Positions 30,134 through 39,122 of a DNA stretch of 64,000 nt are shown piece after piece. The first letter of the stretch is position 1. Every line of letters starts with the position of its first letter. The position numbers and the translations under genes were made by a program. Source of the DNA: Oryzicola mucosus. GTDB taxonomy: Bacteria; Pseudomonadota; Alphaproteobacteria; Rhizobiales; Rhizobiaceae. The notes under the pieces are model-generated. The model was given only the letters and a program-made list of their open reading frames with translations. It was not told the origin of the DNA and made no database searches. The DNA is taken from positions 1 to 64,000 of the forward strand of contig NZ_JACVVX010000011.1 of NCBI RefSeq assembly GCF_014534685.1, in the 5' to 3' direction.

Positions 30134-32680
30134 CTACTGCAATTGCAGCAGGCGTTCGAGATAGCTGCGTTCCAGGTCGGGGCTCAGCGCATTGCCGAGA
30201 CGCTTGCGGATGGCTTCGAGGATCTGACGGGCGCGTTGGACGTCGATCTCGTCAGGCACAATGACGGAATCGCCGAAGTCCGGTCCGGTCGTGGCACGGG
30301 GGCGGCCGAGCGGGTCGCGGTCGGAGCTCTGCTGACGTCCGCCTTCCTGGCCCCCGCCTTCGTCGCCTTGCATGGCCTGCAACTGCTGCATCATGTCTTG
30401 CGCGCCTTGGCGCAACGCCTCCAGCGCGCGACCCTGTTCGCCAACGGCGTTCTCGCCTTCGCCGCGTCCAAGAGAGCCTTCCGCTTCGCCCATGGCCTCG
30501 CCGGCCTGGCCAAAGCCTTCGCCCGGCTGGATGCCCAGACCTTCAAGGCCTTTCTGCAAGCCCTGGAGATCCTGCTGCAACTGGCCCTGGCCTTCCTGCA
30601 ACTGCCGCATCGCGTCGGCGAACTCTTCCGGCGTCATCGGCCGGCCCTGACCTTGCTGTCCCTGTTGGCCCGGCTGCTGCTCGCCCTGGTCACCCTGCTG
30701 GCCGCGCTGCATCTGATCCATGCGGTGGGTCTCGTTCATCATCTCCTGCTGGCGGCGCATGATCTCGCCCAGCTTGTCCATCTGCTGGCGCATCTCGCTG
30801 TTCTGCTGGCCTTGCTGACCCTGCTGCGGGCGCGCCATCTGCAGGTTGTTCATCATGTCCTGCAATTGCGACAGCAGTTCCTGAGCCTTGTCGCGGTTTC
30901 CCGACTTGGCGAGGTTTTCGATCTGGTCCATCATCTTATCCAGATCGCTCTGGCGCAGCGTCTGCATATTCTCCGGCATCTGCGCCTGGTTCTGATTCTG
31001 CTGCGACCGCTGGGCGAATTCGCGCAGAAACTCGTCCATTGCCTGGCGCAGTTCTGCCATGCGCTGTTCGATCTCCTCGTCGCTGGCGCCGTTTTCCAGG
31101 GCTTCCTGCAACGCCTTCTGGGCGGCCTGCAAGCGGCGTTCGGCATCCGAGAGCGAGCCCTGCTCAATGCCAAGGGCGATCTCCCAGAAATAGTCGACCA
31201 CGCCGCGCAACTCGTCTTCGGACTTTGCCATATTGAGGCGGCTTCGCGCGCTCATGATGGCGAGATAGTTCGCAGTGTTGTCGAACGTGTCCTCCGGCCG
31301 CAGCGTGATCGCATCGATCAGGCCCATCACCTCCGGCTTGGCGTTGGCGTCGAGCCCAAGCATGCGGCGCTGCTCGATGACGGCGCGGGCCAGCGGGTTG
31401 AGGAATTGTTTTTCCGGCAGGATGAAGGTTTTTGTCTCGCTCCTGGCCTCCTGGCCGGCATCGTCGGTGGCGAGCAGCGTCAGGTCGACGGGAACGCCGG
31501 CCCAGACATGTTCGGTCAGGTCGCGCGTGGAGCGCGCCGGCTTGTCGCGATTGTTGCCGCGCGGCAGCGCCAAGGGCATTTCAGGGGCGGTATAGAGCGG
31601 ACGGGCCCCGGGTTTCTGAGCGTCGGTCAGCTTGAAATCCGACTTGGCTGTGGCCGCGCCGTAATCGTCCTCAATGACATAGCTGAGTTCCAGCGTGCCG
31701 TTGGCGGCCTGTCGCGGTTCGCCGGCAAAACGGATCGCCGGGGCCTTGTCCGGGGTGACCGCGAAGTGCCAGCTTGCCAGGGTTTCGCCATCGGTGGCGA
31801 GCGCCAGCGTACCGTCGGTATCGAGTTTTCCGGTGAACTGGCGCGGTGCCGCTGACGGGCTTCCAGCAGGTGCCGGCGTGTCGGCCGCAGCGGCCATGGG
31901 GGGGATTTCTGCCGATTTTTCAGCCATATCCGTGAAGGTCAGCGTCTCGTTGCCCGGTCCGCCGGTTATCCGCAGCGCAAGGTCGCTACCTTCGGGCACG
32001 ACGATTGGGGCAGGGTTCGGCTCGATATTGGCGGCAAGGAAAATCGGCGCCTTGCCGGTATAGGCAGGCGGCGTGATCCAGGCGTCGATGCGGGGGGGGA
32101 CTGCCTCTGCGCCGCTGTGGGCGCGAAAGCCGTCTCGCAGATCGCCGCCCATTGGGCCGAAGGAAAAGGCAAAGGCTGCGACCAGAAGCAGGGCGACAGC
32201 CGACCGCAGGCCCCAGGGATCGCGCTCAGGCATGCCGGCGCGGGGCAGGTCGCCGCCGAGACCCTTGAGTTTGTCGGCCATGCGGCGGCGGTGTTCCTGC
32301 CACAAAGCTTGGGAAAAGCTGTCTTCATTGCCGGTCAGACGGTCGTGCTGGACCAGGACCGGCGTGTGTTCCAGTGCATTGGCGCTTTCGATGCGGCGGT
32401 CGATTTCGGTGCGGGCGGGCAGGCGGAGATAGCGCAGGGGATAGAGCGAACCGAGCAGAGCAAGTGCCGCGAAGCCCAGGAGCACCAGACGCGCCCACTC
32501 AGGCACGATGCGGAACACGCCGAGCCAGGACAGGCTGGCAAAGAGGCTAATTGTGATCAGAAGCGGCAGCACCAAGGGCCAGGCCCGCTCGACCAACAGC
32601 GTGGCACCTGTCAGGAAGCGCCGGGCGCCGAGGCGCGATGCGAGCGTATCGTGATTGCCTGTGCTCTGAGGTTCCGTCAT
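30134..32680 (-). CDS. TIGR02302 family protein (DUF4175), large membrane-anchored protein
   Basis: An 848-residue protein. Two hydrophobic helices near residues 32-55 and 62-82 and a third near 155-175 anchor it. The middle (about 200-400) is a beta-rich extracytoplasmic part. From about 480 on it becomes alpha-helical and very rich in Gln, Met and Glu (QNQNQAQMPENMQ, RPQQGQQGQQ, EQQPGQQGQQ). The ending RARQILEAIRKRLG is conserved. This family of Rhizobiales is unstudied. The ATG at 32680 follows GGAAAGG; an upstream in-frame start at 32749 is less likely. Confidence 0.88.
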   Translation of the reverse strand: MTEPQSTGNHDTLASRLGARRFLTGATLLVERAWPLVLPLLITISLFASLSWLGVFRIVPEWARLVLLGFAALALLGSLYPLRYLRLPARTEIDRRIESANALEHTPVLVQHDRLTGNEDSFSQALWQEHRRRMADKLKGLGGDLPRAGMPERDPWGLRSAVALLLVAAFAFSFGPMGGDLRDGFRAHSGAEAVPPRIDAWITPPAYTGKAPIFLAANIEPNPAPIVVPEGSDLALRITGGPGNETLTFTDMAEKSAEIPPMAAAADTPAPAGSPSAAPRQFTGKLDTDGTLALATDGETLASWHFAVTPDKAPAIRFAGEPRQAANGTLELSYVIEDDYGAATAKSDFKLTDAQKPGARPLYTAPEMPLALPRGNNRDKPARSTRDLTEHVWAGVPVDLTLLATDDAGQEARSETKTFILPEKQFLNPLARAVIEQRRMLGLDANAKPEVMGLIDAITLRPEDTFDNTANYLAIMSARSRLNMAKSEDELRGVVDYFWEIALGIEQGSLSDAERRLQAAQKALQEALENGASDEEIEQRMAELRQAMDEFLREFAQRSQQNQNQAQMPENMQTLRQSDLDKMMDQIENLAKSGNRDKAQELLSQLQDMMNNLQMARPQQGQQGQQNSEMRQQMDKLGEIMRRQQEMMNETHRMDQMQRGQQGDQGEQQPGQQGQQGQGRPMTPEEFADAMRQLQEGQGQLQQDLQGLQKGLEGLGIQPGEGFGQAGEAMGEAEGSLGRGEGENAVGEQGRALEALRQGAQDMMQQLQAMQGDEGGGQEGGRQQSSDRDPLGRPRATTGPDFGDSVIVPDEIDVQRARQILEAIRKRLGNALSPDLERSYLERLLQLQ

Positions 32681-32804
32681 CGGCCTTTCCGGGTGATGCG
32701 GCGTCAGGGACGCAGCTACTTTGTTAGAGAATAGCATCAATAGAGGCAAAGGCGAGGCGCGTCGCGAAATCGTGAAGAAGCAGCCGTGTGTTCACCCCGA
32801 CACG
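32681..32804. other. Promoter-side spacer between the TIGR02302 gene and the toxin-antitoxin relic
   Basis: No gene is seen. It should carry the promoter of the TIGR02302 gene, read on the minus strand. Confidence 0.4.
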
Positions 32805-32984
32805 TCAGGCGGCTTCCGACTTTTTCGCCGCGAGGCTGAGGCCTAGCGCCCGCATGACGCCGAGCTGGGTTGGCATCGCCGAAGTGGCCGACTTCGAGAC
32901 GGTCAATGCGAACCTGTATCCGAACTCTCGCTCGGATATCTCTGAGGTTCTTCACCAATCGGAAAAAACAGCGGTCTTACGACC
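32805..32984 (-). pseudogene. Relic of a RelE/HigB-type toxin-antitoxin operon (toxin start joined to antitoxin end)
   Basis: Minus-strand translation gives RKTAVFSDW, then a one-base frameshift, then KNLRDIRARVRI, QVRIDRLEVG and HFGDANP, the N-terminal half of a RelE-type addiction-module toxin. After that, in another frame, comes QLGVMRALGL and SLAAKKSEAA with a TGA at 32807-32805, the usual C-terminus of the partner antidote protein. About half of the toxin and most of the antitoxin are missing, so one deletion fused the two. No functional product is expected. A perfect palindrome (32979-33018) stands just upstream, where the operator would be. Confidence 0.8.
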
Positions 32985-33018
32985 TTTTTTGTAAACTATA
33001 GTTTACAAAAAAGGTCGT
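32979..33018. promoter_or_regulatory. Perfect 40-base palindrome, probable operator of the dead toxin-antitoxin operon
   Basis: The arms meet at GTAAACTATAGTTTAC, and the A/T runs and ACGACC/GGTCGT ends continue the symmetry without a mismatch. As an RNA it would form a 20-base hairpin ending near a T-run, so it may now terminate lysA transcription. GTAAAC-type palindromes are common operators of RelE-type toxin-antitoxin pairs. Confidence 0.65.
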
Positions 33019-33079
33019 CAATCACGGCGGTTTATCACCCGGCGCCACTGAGGGGCCTGGGCGGCACCGCAAGCGGCTC

Positions 33080-34348
33080 TCAGTCGAGCCAGGCGGGGAT
33101 GGAATCGCGTCCGATCAGCTCTTCATAGGTTTCGCGCGGGCGGATGACGTGGAAGGCGTCGCCATTGACCAGCACCTCGGGAATCAGCAGGCGTGTGTTA
33201 TAGGTCGAGGCCTGGACCGCGCCATAGGCGCCGGCCGTGCCGACGGCGATGAGGTCGCCCGTCTTCAGCTTCGGCAGGTTGCGGTCGTGCCCGAGATAGT
33301 CGCCGGTCTCGCAGACGGGTCCGACGATGTCGACATTCATGTAGGCGGCATCGGTCGCCGGCTGGATGACGGGCCGGATATCGTGGAACGCATCGTAGAG
33401 CGTAGGCCGGATCAGGTCGTTCATCGCCGCATTGACGATGAGGAAGTTCTTGGCATCGCCTTCCTTCACGAAGATCACTTCCGACACCAGGATGCCGGCA
33501 TTGCCGACCAGAAGGCGGCCGGGTTCGAACATGATTTTCAGGCCGAGCCCGCTCATATGCTTGCGCACAATGGCCGAATAGGCGTCGGGCAGGGGCGGGG
33601 GATTGTTGTCGGTGCGGTAGGGCACGCCGAGGCCGCCGCCGACATCGACATGTTCGAGCGCATGGCCATCGGCGCGCAGCGTGCCGACCATCTCCGCGAG
33701 CAGTGCGAAGGCATCGTCGAAAGGCTGCAGATCGGTGATCTGACTGCCGATATGCATATCGATCCCGGTGGCCTGCAGGCCGGGCAGTCCGGCGATGCGG
33801 GCATAAACCTCGCGGGTGCGCTGCCATGGAACACCGAACTTGTTCTCGGCCTTGCCGGTCGAGATCTTCTTGTGCGTCTTGGCGTCGACATCGGGGTTGA
33901 TGCGCAGCGAAACATGGGCTGTCTTGCCCAGCGCGGTGGCGCGGGCGGAGAGTTGCTCAAGCTCCGGCTCGGATTCGACGTTGAAGCAGAGAATGCCGGC
34001 TTCCAGGGCGAAATCCATCTCGCGAATGGTCTTGCCGACGCCCGAAAACAACACCTTGTTTGCAGGAATGCCGGCAGCGAGCGCCCGGCGCAACTCACCC
34101 TCGGAGACCACGTCGGCACCAGCGCCAAGCCGGGCGAGGGTCTTCAGTACGGCCTGGTTCGAATTCGCCTTCATCGCGTAGCAGACGAGCGAATCGAGAC
34201 CGGAAAAGGCTTCCGAGAAGACGCGGAAATGGCGCGTCAGCGTGGCCGTGGAGTAGCAGTAGAACGGCGTGCCGACGGCAGCCGCGATAGCCGGTATGGA
34301 CACGTCCTCGGCGTGGAGCACGCCGTCGCGGTAATCGAAATGGTTCAC
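33080..34348 (-). CDS. lysA: Diaminopimelate decarboxylase
   Basis: A 422-residue PLP enzyme of fold type III that makes lysine from meso-diaminopimelate. The PLP lysine is Lys60 in VCYAMKANSN. The glycine loop VDVGGGLGVPY (about 220-230) holds the PLP phosphate, GRLLVGNAG and CETGDYLGHDR carry substrate contacts, and the latter has the active-site cysteine. The length is normal. It lies downstream of lptM on the same strand, with 16 bases between. Confidence 0.95.
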   Translation of the reverse strand: MNHFDYRDGVLHAEDVSIPAIAAAVGTPFYCYSTATLTRHFRVFSEAFSGLDSLVCYAMKANSNQAVLKTLARLGAGADVVSEGELRRALAAGIPANKVLFSGVGKTIREMDFALEAGILCFNVESEPELEQLSARATALGKTAHVSLRINPDVDAKTHKKISTGKAENKFGVPWQRTREVYARIAGLPGLQATGIDMHIGSQITDLQPFDDAFALLAEMVGTLRADGHALEHVDVGGGLGVPYRTDNNPPPLPDAYSAIVRKHMSGLGLKIMFEPGRLLVGNAGILVSEVIFVKEGDAKNFLIVNAAMNDLIRPTLYDAFHDIRPVIQPATDAAYMNVDIVGPVCETGDYLGHDRNLPKLKTGDLIAVGTAGAYGAVQASTYNTRLLIPEVLVNGDAFHVIRPRETYEELIGRDSIPAWLD

Positions 34349-34364
34349 GGAAGAAGGCTCGCGG

Positions 34365-34583
34365 TCAGATCAGCGGATCGAGGATGAACGGCTTGTCTAC
34401 GACCGGCGGTTTGGGCTCGGGCGGCAGCGGCTGGCCTGCGCTCCGCGCGTCTTTGCGGGCCTGGATACCGGCCTCATAGGGTGTATCGAGCGGACCTTTG
34501 CGGCCACAGGCGGAAACCAGCGCCAGTGCCGCCACCATTGCCGCCGTGCCCAGAAGCTTGCCTGCCGTCATCGTCCGATCCAT
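34365..34583 (-). CDS. lptM: LptM (YifL)-like small lipoprotein
   Basis: A 72-residue lipoprotein with a hydrophobic signal and lipobox VSAC, followed by GRKGPLDTP. The C-GxKGPL motif is the mark of LptM, which in E. coli binds and matures the LPS translocon LptDE. The tail is Pro-rich. The ATG at 34583 (MDRTMTAGKLLG) is used; a later ATG at 34571 is possible. The gene lies between argH and lysA, the position conserved across proteobacteria. Confidence 0.82.
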   Translation of the reverse strand: MDRTMTAGKLLGTAAMVAALALVSACGRKGPLDTPYEAGIQARKDARSAGQPLPPEPKPPVVDKPFILDPLI

Positions 34584-34638
34584 CCGTCTTTGTTCATAAA
34601 AGGCTCTAGCCGAAATCCGCGTGCAATGCACCCCGCTA

Positions 34639-36039
34639 TCAGGCTTTTGCCAGCCGCTTCTTCCAATAGCGAATCTGCTTGCGGACTTCCGCGGGCGCAG
34701 TGCCGCCGAATGAGGTGCGGCTCTTCACCGAATTCTGTACCGAAAGCACGGAAAAAATGTCGTCGGTGATGCCGTCATGGATCGACTTGAGATCGTCCAG
34801 CGTAAGCCTTTCCAGTCCGACCTTCTTCTCTTCGGCAAGCGCTACGGCGCGGCCGGTGACGTGATGCGCCTCGCGGAACGGGATGCCGAGCACCCGCACC
34901 AGCCAATCGGCGAGGTCGGTGGCGGTGGAATAGCCGGAGCCCGCGGCCCTCTTCATCGCATGGTCGTTGATCTGCATATCGCCGACCATGCCGGTCATGG
35001 CAGCCAGCATCAGGTCGAGCGTTTCAGCGGCGTCGAAAACGGCTTCCTTGTCCTCCTGCATATCCTTGGAATAGGTCAGCGGCAGGCCCTTCATGACGGT
35101 GAGCAGGCCGACCAGATGGCCGGTGACGCGTCCGGTCTTGGCGCGCACCAGCTCGGCGGCGTCGGGGTTCTTTTTCTGCGGCATGATCGAGGAGCCGGTG
35201 GAGAAGCTGTCGGACAGGCGGACGAAGCCGAATTGCGGCGTCGACCAGATGACGATCTCTTCGGCGAGGCGCGACAGATGCGTGGCGGATATGGCGGCGA
35301 CTGACAGGAACTCCAGCGCGTAGTCGCGGTCGGACACGCTGTCGAGCGAGTTGCGGGTGGGTTCGCGGAAGCCGAGCTTTTCGGCCGTCATGTGGCGGTC
35401 GATGGGGAAGCCGGTGCCGGCAAGCGCGGCCGCTCCCAGCGGGCTCTCGTTCATGCGCTCGATGGCATCGGTGACGCGAGACAGATCGCGGGAAAACATC
35501 TCGACATAGGCCATGCAGTGGTGGCCGAAGGTCACGGGCTGCGCGGTCTGCAGATGGGTGAAGCCGGGCATCACTGTGCCGGCGTGCTCCTCGGCGCGCT
35601 CCAGGAAGGCTGCGATGAGGCCCTTGAGCGCTGCGGCGACACGGTGGAACTCGTCCTTGACCCATAGGCGGAAGTCGACGGCAACCTGGTCGTTGCGCGA
35701 GCGCGCGGTGTGCAGGCGGCCGGCGGCGGGGCCGATCAGTTCGGCCAGCCGTGCCTCGATGTTCATGTGGATGTCTTCGAGGCGGGTGGAGAACTCGAAC
35801 GAGCCGTCCTCGATTTCTCGCAGGATCGTGTTCAGGCCGCCTTCGATTTTGAGTTGATCCTCAGCCGAAATAATGCCCGTGTGCGCCAGCATCTGGGAGT
35901 GGGCGACGGAGCCTCTTATGTCCTGGGCGTAGAGCTTGCGGTCGAAGCCGATCGAGGCATTGATCGCCTCCATGATCGCGGCCGGGCCCGAGGCAAAACG
36001 TCCGCCCCACATCTGGTTGCTGGCCTTCTTGTCGCTCAT
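34639..36039 (-). CDS. argH: Argininosuccinate lyase
   Basis: A 466-residue enzyme of the fumarase/aspartase superfamily, last step of arginine synthesis. The superfamily signature [12 protein letters not shown], with the mobile catalytic serine loop, lies at about 281-292, and [16 protein letters not shown] (about 111-126) and the histidine in [16 protein letters not shown] are also present. The length is normal. It is divergent from tlpA with 32 bases between, and followed by lptM 55 bases later. Confidence 0.96.
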   Translation of the reverse strand: MSDKKASNQMWGGRFASGPAAIMEAINASIGFDRKLYAQDIRGSVAHSQMLAHTGIISAEDQLKIEGGLNTILREIEDGSFEFSTRLEDIHMNIEARLAELIGPAAGRLHTARSRNDQVAVDFRLWVKDEFHRVAAALKGLIAAFLERAEEHAGTVMPGFTHLQTAQPVTFGHHCMAYVEMFSRDLSRVTDAIERMNESPLGAAALAGTGFPIDRHMTAEKLGFREPTRNSLDSVSDRDYALEFLSVAAISATHLSRLAEEIVIWSTPQFGFVRLSDSFSTGSSIMPQKKNPDAAELVRAKTGRVTGHLVGLLTVMKGLPLTYSKDMQEDKEAVFDAAETLDLMLAAMTGMVGDMQINDHAMKRAAGSGYSTATDLADWLVRVLGIPFREAHHVTGRAVALAEEKKVGLERLTLDDLKSIHDGITDDIFSVLSVQNSVKSRTSFGGTAPAEVRKQIRYWKKRLAKA

Positions 36040-36071
36040 CGTGGTAACCGGGCTCCGGAGAATTTTTGACT

Positions 36072-36755
36072 ATGTCCGATCGCAGAAAACTGTTTCCCGC
36101 GTCGCGCCTGATCGTCCTGTCAGCCCTGGCGGGCATATTGGCCGGCGCGCTGGCGGTATATGTCACCGGAAGCCCTTCTGGCAACAATGCAGGGCCGCAA
36201 GTCGCAACCGATTCGTCGGATGCGGGCGACAAGCAGTGCGCGGCCAAGGTCGAGACAGCGAAGACCGTTGCCGCGGCGGCCACCGGCGAGGTCGCCGCGA
36301 TGCTGCCGGCCGATCCGCCGGTGTCGCTGGCGTCGCTTGCCTTCAACGGTCCGGACGGTAAGCCGATGACCGTCGCCGACCACGGCGGCCGCACGCTTCT
36401 GGTCAATCTGTGGGCAACATGGTGCGCGCCGTGCCGCGCCGAAATGCCCGCGCTCGACAAGCTCGAGAGCGAGATGGGCGGCGAAAGCTTCGAGGTCGTG
36501 GCGATCAATGTCGACACCGGCGACGATGCCAAGCCGAAGAAGTTTTTGCAGGAGACCAACGTCGCCGCGCTGGGCTTTTACCGCGACAGCACGATGAAGG
36601 TGTTCAATGACCTGAAGGGCAGGGGACTGGCGCTCGGCCTCCCTGTGACGCTCCTGATCGACAAGGACGGCTGCCTCATCTCCCATATGAACGGCCCGGC
36701 GGAATGGGCCAGCGCCGATGCAAGGACGCTGGTCGAGACCGCGCTGGCGCGGTGA
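36072..36755 (+). CDS. tlpA: TlpA-like membrane-anchored thiol:disulfide oxidoreductase
   Basis: A 227-residue protein with an N-terminal membrane helix (about 12-31) and a periplasmic thioredoxin-fold domain. The redox motif WCAPC has Cys118 and Cys121, with a cis-proline in GLPVTLLID. TlpA proteins reduce periplasmic thiols, often for cytochrome c or cytochrome oxidase assembly. The gene is back to back with argH, as in other Rhizobiales. The ATG at 36072 is taken; a TTG six bases earlier has no advantage. Confidence 0.9.
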   Translation: MSDRRKLFPASRLIVLSALAGILAGALAVYVTGSPSGNNAGPQVATDSSDAGDKQCAAKVETAKTVAAAATGEVAAMLPADPPVSLASLAFNGPDGKPMTVADHGGRTLLVNLWATWCAPCRAEMPALDKLESEMGGESFEVVAINVDTGDDAKPKKFLQETNVAALGFYRDSTMKVFNDLKGRGLALGLPVTLLIDKDGCLISHMNGPAEWASADARTLVETALAR

Positions 36756-36843
36756 GGCTTGATCGGCGGCAATTGTCCCGCAGCCGATCAGCGAGTGTCG
36801 ACGGGTTCCAGCAGCCTGACGTGCTGGGATCTGCGACTGACCA

Positions 36844-37794
36844 TCATGCAGCCTCGGAAATCTCCCAAAGCCGTTTCGCGTGTTCCGCATCGACGGCGTA
36901 AGAGGCCACACCTTTGCGATCCTCTCCTCCGGTATATACTGACGCAACGTTGCAATCCTCAAGGTAAACGCCGCCGAGGTCGCTCAATAAGGGGCTGGCG
37001 GCAGCCCAGACACTGGTCGCGGCGCCCTGTTCCGGCGTTTTCATTCCTCGTTCCGGGTCGACACGCCTGTTGCCATTTTCATCGGTGGCGTTGAAGCTGG
37101 CAATATCTTCCTGGGACAAGTGCCGAGCCAGTTCGGTAAGAATTTGGCCCGGGTGCAACGAGAATGCACGAATCCCTGCGTCTTTGCCTCGTTCATCAAG
37201 CTCGACGGCGAAAAGAGCGTTTGCCGTCTTCGACTGTCCATAAGCCGTCCAACGATCGTAAGGGCGCTTCAAAAAATCCAGATCATCGAAATCGACACCT
37301 GCAATTTGGTGTCCGCGCGATGAAACGCTTACCACCCTGGCGCCCTGAGCCTCGATCAAAGCCGGCCAGAGCGCTTTCACCAGACGGAAGTGGCCCAGAT
37401 GGTTCGTTGAAAACTGTCCCTCATGTCCGGCATCGTCACGAAAAAGCGGCGTCGCCATCACGCCCGCGCTGTTGATCAATATTGAGAGCCTATGACCTTG
37501 CTCGATGATCCTGCGTGCGAAATGCTCGATGGAGGCGCGGTCCGTCAAATCCATTGTCTCGACGACGACGCGATCGAAGCCGGCCAGTGCAGCTTTTGCC
37601 CTCTGCGGATCGCGAGCCGGGACGATCACATCGGCGCCGATAGATGAAAGAGCTCGCACGGTCTCAATTCCCAGACCGGAATAACCACCGGTGACAATCG
37701 CTGTCTTTCCAGACAGGTCATGCCCCTTCACCACCTCGGCCGCTGTCGTGAATGCATCGAATGGCGAATTTATAGCTTTCTGGTGGGTCGACAT
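36844..37794 (-). CDS. Short-chain dehydrogenase/reductase
   Basis: A 316-residue SDR enzyme. The cofactor motif TGGYSGLG lies at about 35-42, INSAGVM at about 107-113 and the catalytic YGQSK at about 185-189. A C-terminal extension typical of the retinol-dehydrogenase-like SDR group is present. The substrate is unknown. It is divergent from an AraC-family regulator with 87 bases between, so that regulator may control it. Confidence 0.88.
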   Translation of the reverse strand: MSTHQKAINSPFDAFTTAAEVVKGHDLSGKTAIVTGGYSGLGIETVRALSSIGADVIVPARDPQRAKAALAGFDRVVVETMDLTDRASIEHFARRIIEQGHRLSILINSAGVMATPLFRDDAGHEGQFSTNHLGHFRLVKALWPALIEAQGARVVSVSSRGHQIAGVDFDDLDFLKRPYDRWTAYGQSKTANALFAVELDERGKDAGIRAFSLHPGQILTELARHLSQEDIASFNATDENGNRRVDPERGMKTPEQGAATSVWAAASPLLSDLGGVYLEDCNVASVYTGGEDRKGVASYAVDAEHAKRLWEISEAA

Positions 37795-37881
37795 GTCAAA
37801 TCTCCATGAGAAGTATTCATATCGCTGCAGATAGAGGTTAGACGGTGAGATGAACCAGCTTCAAAAATCCAGATTTTCATC

Positions 37882-38799
37882 GTGATCGTCCAAGAACAAT
37901 CCCACGACGCCCTTTCGGATATTTTGACGGCCATTCAGGCGCGTGCGGTATGCTCCATTTCGCTTGTCGCGGGCGGAGACTGGGCAATACAGTTTCCCAT
38001 GCCGGCCCAGATCAAGTTCAATGCCGTTCGCCGCGGTGCCTGCTGGCTGTTGGTCGGAGGCCAGGAACCGGCCCTTTTGTCGTCAGGGGACTGCGTGGTC
38101 ATCGCGCAGTCGGCCTTCACTCTCGCCAGTGGACCGTCGATAACCCCGATACCGGCACGCGAAATCTTCGGCGAAAACAGCATGGCTGCCCAGATCGGCG
38201 AAGGCGATGGTTTTTCCATCCTCGGTGGAAGCGTAGCGGTCGATAAAATCGACGGTCTTTTCCTGGCCCAAGCCTTGCCGCCGACAATGGTCATTCGTGG
38301 CGGCAGTGCCGCATCGATCTCTTGGCTGCTGTCAGAACTCGATCGGGAATGGGACAGCGGGGCGCCGGGCGCGCGCCTGTTATGCAACGATTTGTTGCGC
38401 ATCATCTTCATTCAGGTTCTGCGCAGCCGCATTGAATCGGGGCTCTTGCCGGCTTCGGGCTGGTTCGCGGGGCTCGGAGATCCACGGATAGCAAGAGCGC
38501 TGCATGCGATCCATGCCGATCCTGCGCGCTCGTGGACGGTTGAAGCGCTTGCCCGCCTGGCTGGACAGTCGCGATCTGCTTTTGCCGCGGAATTTCGTCG
38601 TCGGCTCGACCAAGCCCCGATGGACTATCTCACCAGTTGGCGCATGCGTCTCGCTGCCACGCACCTTCGCAGCACGACTTTATCTATTCCCCAGATTGCA
38701 TCCAAGCTCGGCTACGACTCCGATAGCGCCTTCAGCGCGCGTTTCCGACGCGTACAAGGAACATCACCCGCACAATATCGCCGAAGCCACCGGCTGTGA
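37882..38799 (+). CDS. AraC family transcriptional regulator
   Basis: A 305-residue regulator with an N-terminal cupin-type ligand domain (AraC_binding_2/cupin_6 type, about 10-180) and a C-terminal pair of helix-turn-helix motifs (about 205-300). IPQIASKLGYDSDSAFSARFRRVQG is the typical second motif, ending SPAQYR. The start is GTG at 37882. It is divergent from the SDR gene, its most likely target, as inferred from position. The ligand is unknown. Confidence 0.9.
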   Translation: MIVQEQSHDALSDILTAIQARAVCSISLVAGGDWAIQFPMPAQIKFNAVRRGACWLLVGGQEPALLSSGDCVVIAQSAFTLASGPSITPIPAREIFGENSMAAQIGEGDGFSILGGSVAVDKIDGLFLAQALPPTMVIRGGSAASISWLLSELDREWDSGAPGARLLCNDLLRIIFIQVLRSRIESGLLPASGWFAGLGDPRIARALHAIHADPARSWTVEALARLAGQSRSAFAAEFRRRLDQAPMDYLTSWRMRLAATHLRSTTLSIPQIASKLGYDSDSAFSARFRRVQGTSPAQYRRSHRL

Positions 38800-39122
38800 T
38801 CGCCGATATCTTGCAACACCGCGAACCACCATCAACCCATCACTCCTTCACCGCGGCCTAATCGTCCCACCAAGGCCGCCGGTTTACCCGAAATTTCGTT
38901 TTTCTTTCGAATATGAAAGCCGGTTTCCCCTGCGGAATGAAAACCCTTTAAATCCAGCAGCGGCCAAGAGTGTTGGAATCGTTGTGAAAAAACCGAAAGC
39001 AATACGAATTTGGTGTGAATAGTCATCCGAACGTAACAAAACGGTTGTGGCGCTGTCATAATCCGACAATACTGGTGCCTGCGAAACTTAACCCTTTCGC
39101 CAACCAGACCGGGAGCGAGACA
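38800..39122. other. araC-ugpB intergenic region (323 bases)
   Basis: No gene is supported. It must hold the ugp promoter; a partial Pho-box-like site lies at 39053-39070. The rest shows nothing clear. Confidence 0.5.
39053..39070 (+). promoter_or_regulatory. Weak Pho-box-like site ahead of ugpB
   Basis: CTGTCAT (39053-39059) equals the first half of a PhoB box, but the second half, CGACAAT (39064-39070), matches the consensus at only three of seven places. It can also be read as a TGTC-N7-GACA inverted repeat. Position and gene function favour PhoB control; the match does not prove it. Confidence 0.3.

Noticed and set aside
30116-31855. A 579-codon open frame on the plus strand, rich in Leu and Ala
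   Set aside because: It is antisense to the Gln-rich part of the TIGR02302 gene, whose CTG/CAG-rich DNA gives a long Leu-rich reverse frame.
39053-39070. A full PhoB box ahead of ugpB
   Set aside because: Only the first half matches. It is listed as a weak site and not as an established Pho box.
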